Part shown: piece by piece, positions 60,825 through 64,000 of the stretch
Layout of the letters: each line of letters begins with the position of its first letter
How positions within the stretch are numbered: the stretch's first letter is position 1
From: Megaleporinus macrocephalus
Lineage: Eukaryota > Chordata > Actinopteri > Characiformes > Anostomidae
Direction of reading: 5' to 3'
DNA: 64,000 bases
Assembly (NCBI GenBank): GCA_021613375.1
Contig: CM038719.1
Span: 36,836,120 to 36,900,119, forward strand
The notes under the pieces: generated by a model
What the model was told of the DNA's origin: nothing
The model's input: only the letters and a program-made list of their open reading frames with translations
The model's database searches: none
Translations under genes and position numbers: made by a program

Positions 60825-61875
60825 AGCTAGCTGGCCAGAGCCAGGAAACTCGTTCACACTGCGCCGGAAATTGAAGCCAGCGAGGCTGAGCTTGGCGCGT
60901 GCCCCAGTATAAACCGGTTTCGAGCAGCTTGATCACTTCCATGCTCGCCCTGTTGAAATGAAACCGTGGGGCAGTTGCAGCTCTACTTGATCCTGGCTAG
61001 GTTTGGAGTAAGGTGGGAAATTTTAATTAAGTTTGAATTGAAAGTATTAGAACAGATGTCAGGGCTGGGGTGAGCGGTGTGCTCTCTCTCTACGGGTACA
61101 CGCCGCTGTCAGTACGAGTCTCGGCTGTTTGGAGAAGCACTGGCTTGCTGCTCTAGAGCACGTTGCATTGAGGGATGATGTATTGCAGACCCTACATAAA
61201 CAGGAAAAACCTCACTGCTTGTGTGAGTAATCACGCTCTAGATGTCTCCGCTCTTCTGGCAATCACCAGGTCTCCCTCCACCCTTCTCTCACTCATAAAT
61301 ACACACAGACAGGCCCAGGGTGCAAATTCTAAGGAGGACAGTTGGGTCTTATACTCAGTACTTGATATGCACACACCAGTGATCACTTTGCTCCAGTTGA
61401 ATTTGGCATTAAATGCTGTTACGCTGCTTGTTTGGACCACCGAGCCGTTGGAGGACATCCTCAGGTATCTGGTCTGGTTTCTCTTTGTTGTTGGAGAGCT
61501 CTCTGAGGCCTTCAGAAAGATGGGCGTAGATGCCTCTGAGTCTGGATATTGGAAATAAATTACTTTTCTGGCAAAGAAAAGATGAAAAAGACTGAAAAAC
61601 ACTGACCGGGCCGCGTTGGCCCAGCAAATATAACCCGGGAGCCATAGACGCAAATTTCATCACACAATCTGTAGGTAGCTCCTGCCACTGTTGATGCCTT
61701 TGCTATCTGAAAAGAACATCAGGGCGAGACCACTACAGCATCTGAAATTGCCTACTCGGGCAGTACATACTAGACTGGGCCCAGTGGTCACTGCTGGACC
61801 GGTACACAAGTGTTTAGAATCCACACAACCTCAGACTCACTACAGCTTTGAACACCTCCAGTCGAATCAATCCAG
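60825..61875. other. no gene recognised
   Basis: Open frames overlap on both strands at about 61175-61660 without family resemblance or splice context. Possibly an old unclassified element. Confidence 0.4.
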
Positions 61876-61879
61876 TTGA

Positions 61880-62260
61880 AGTCGCTTAACTCAAAATGTT
61901 TCTTGATGTTTGGCGAAAACCAAAGACTGCATTTGATCAAAAGACCCTCAAACCAACAGTAAAGCATGGTGGTGGATGTGTCATGGTTTGGGGCTGCTTA
62001 GTCCCTCAGGGCCTGGCAAACGCAGCAAACATAGAATAGACATGAATTCTCTTTCATACCAGACAATGCCTGAGGAGAACATGGAAGCTGATAAAGAAGA
62101 CCTTTCAACAGGATAATGATCCCAAATATGCAAGTAAATCTACCAAGGATTGGCTCAAAACCAAGTTATGGAATGGTCCAGTCAAAGCCTTGAAATAGGC
62201 AATGCAAGCAAGAAACACTTTTTAACACCGCACATAAAGAATGTGCATGTGGGCAAACGT
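61880..62260 (+). pseudogene. Tc1/mariner transposase remnant
   Basis: The frame VWRKPKTAFDQK then KHGGGCVMVWGCL is the central catalytic region of Tc1-like transposases. A stop and a shifted stretch follow, then FQQDNDPKYASKSTKDWLK, which carries the second catalytic-region Asp block (DNDPK). Stops after NAANIE and after KALK and the missing N-terminal DNA-binding part show a dead fragment. No inverted terminal repeats seen. Confidence 0.88.
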
Positions 62261-62264
62261 TTCT

Positions 62265-63030
62265 CCCAGTAGATGTTAGAAACTGGTCTACCATAAAACT
62301 GGAAGGGCCTACATAGTATAGGGGGAGTACCAGTTACTGAGGCCAGGAGTGGGCTATTAGTTTCAGAGTTAGGCTTTGAACTGAAGCAATTATTATAGAA
62401 TTTAGTGTAAAACTACAACATACAGAGTAAAGAACATGTTACCTGGATGTCCTACAAGCTTCAAATAGGCGACTTTGTACTGTGTACTAAACTCAAAGTG
62501 TGGGAAATAGATGGCACAACACAGGAAACAGGGGACACTGAGCAGTTTCACAACAAAAACCTACCCATAACTTTAAGGTTTATTATAATAAGGATTGCTA
62601 TACGTTTATGGTTATATGGCAAAAAACTGTTTACCAAAGCGTCAATGCTATTGGCTAAGTTGACTCCTCTGCTTCTAACAGTCTGCATATTAGCTATCAT
62701 AGTTTTTGTAGATAAATCTAAATTCTAGGTGGTTGTCTGTTGGTTGGTAGTAGTTGTCTGTTGACGGTCAGTGACGTCCATACAAATAACATACCGTGTG
62801 TATCAGGCTCAGTGCAGGAATCAGGCCTAAAGCAGATGGATCTGCTCGTTTAGTGTGTTTGTGTTTCAGCTGTCGTGGTTCTCCTGGGGCACAAACACAG
62901 AACCAGCAGCTGTTCCCAGCAGCACGCTCCGCAACAGACACAAGCTCAGCAACAAGCGTCTGACACGAACACGCCAACTGCCACAGTCGCATGACGTTTT
63001 AACTTCATGTCTCAGAGTTTATGTCTCCTT
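62265..63030. other. no gene recognised
   Basis: A 93-codon plus frame at 62447-62728 ends in a hydrophobic stretch, but it has no family resemblance and no supporting splice or promoter signals. Confidence 0.4.
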
Positions 63031-63039
63031 GACTACCAG

Positions 63040-64000
63040 TGTTGGAGGAGTTTACTGGGACTGACTGACAGTGTAGGAGGAGTTTAGTGTGATTGACTGA
63101 CAGTGTAGGAGGAGTTTAGTGTGATTGACTGACAGTGTAGGAGGAGTTTAGTGTGATTGACTGCCAGTGTAGGAGGAGTTTACTGTGATTGACTGCCAGT
63201 GTAGGAGGAGTTTACTGTGGTTGACTGACAGTGTAGGAGGAGTTTAGTGTGATTGACTGACAGTGTAGGAGGAGTTTACTGTAATTGACTGACAGTGTAT
63301 GAGGAGTTTACTGGGACTGACTGACAGTGTAGGAGGAGTTTACTGTGATTGGCTGACACTGTATGAAGAGTTTACTGTGATTGGGTAACATTGTAGGCAG
63401 AGTTTACTGTGATTGGCTGACACTGTATGAAGAGTTTACTGTGATTGGCTGATACTGTAGGAGGAGTTTACTGTGATTGACTGCCAGAGTAGGAGGAGTT
63501 TACTGTGATTGGCTAACACTGTATGAGGAGTTTACTGTGATTGACTAAAGCTAACACTGTAGGAGGACTTTACTGTGATTGGCTAAGGCTAACACTGTAG
63601 GAGGAGTTTACTGTGATTGGCTGACACTGTATGAAGAGTTTACTGTGATTGGCTAACACTGTAGGCGGAGTTTACTGTGATTGGCTAACACTGTAGGCGG
63701 AGTTTACTGTGATTGGCTGACACTGTATGAAGAGTTTACTGTGATTGGGTAACATTGTAGGCAGAGTTTACTGTGATTGGCTGACACTGTATGAAGAGTT
63801 TACTGTGATTGGCTGATACTGTAGGAAGAGTTTACTGTGATTGACTGCCAGAGTAGGAGGAGTTTACTGTGATTGGCTAACACTGTATGAGGAGTTTACT
63901 GTGATTGACTGGCGCTGTAGGAGGACTTTACTGTGATTGGCTAAAGCTAACACTGTAGGAGGACTTTACTGTGATTGGCTAAGGCTAACACTGTAGGAGG
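63040..64000. repeat. ~32-bp minisatellite with CCAAT boxes, continuing past the window
   Basis: The unit is GTAGGAGGAGTTTACTGTGA followed by TTGGCTGACACT. There are about 29 units of 32-39 bp. In the left third the word is mostly ATTGACT, while further right about 16 units read ATTGGCT, the reverse of AGCCAAT. A run of units at about 63345-63535 recurs in the same order at about 63710-63900, a higher-order duplication of about 365 bp. The array reaches the last base. Confidence 0.93.

Noticed and set aside
61175..61660. Overlapping 127- and 140-codon frames on both strands.
   Set aside because: Overlap on both strands is expected by chance, and neither matches a known family or has splice signals I could support.
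62447..62728. 93-codon plus frame with a C-terminal hydrophobic segment, as a possible small membrane protein.
   Set aside because: No family resemblance and no promoter or splice support. It sits next to a dead transposon in AT-rich DNA where such frames are common.
63040..64000. CRISPR-like regular 32-bp spacing.
   Set aside because: Repeats are head-to-tail without spacers.

Overview
The window looks like nuclear DNA of a teleost fish, and the repeat families suggest an otophysan such as a characin or catfish (inference). The clues are spliced vertebrate coding exons, fish-type hAT-like MITEs, tRNA-derived SINEs, L2-type LINE tails, a dead Tc1-like transposase and very many microsatellites. 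There are no bacterial-style genes, operons or CRISPR arrays. Nearly all long open frames are by-products of simple repeats.

One protein-coding gene is recognisable: septin 9, on the minus strand. The first coding exon of the long isoform is at 56634-56688. It encodes an 18-residue N-terminus close to the human 'MSDPAVNAQLDGIISDFE' form and ends in splice phase 1. The large second exon is at 19045-19764, enters and leaves in phase 1, and encodes the basic microtubule-binding N-terminal extension starting ALKRSFEVEE. The GTPase-domain exons are not seen and should lie to the left of position 1. The intron between the two exons is about 37 kb.

Within that intron, at 23434-23590, there is a promoter-like patch: two ZNF143/SBS-like sites, a YY1-like ATGGCGGC, and a short ATG-to-donor open frame that also ends in phase 1. 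It would splice in frame to the large exon. I read it as a candidate internal septin 9 promoter and alternative first exon that would bypass almost all the intronic satellites.

Layout. 1-19044: septin 9 intron made of MITEs, SINEs and AT-rich tracts. 19045-19764: the large exon. 20735-21353: a LINE fragment. 22811-23131: foldback elements. 23434-23590: candidate promoter and exon. 23790-24640: GGCCACAA repeats. 26755-28788: a 20-bp minisatellite of about 100 units, each carrying a perfect pol III A-box match. 29468-29860: CCAGCCC repeats. 30523-34345: a dispersed element whose internal ~163-bp segment is amplified about 22-fold. 34984-36161: a MITE nested inside its own kind. 38306-44830: more MITEs, GA tracts and TA tracts. 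48160-49290 and 52540-54580: two satellites of AGCTCAACTC pentamers. 50171-51408: a hAT-like element. 56634-56950: first exon and promoter. 57406-58745: a long purine and GATA/GACA tract just upstream of the promoter. 59643-60258: a deleted relative of the nested MITE. 61880-62260: Tc1 pseudogene. 63035-64000: a ~32-bp CCAAT-box minisatellite running off the right edge.
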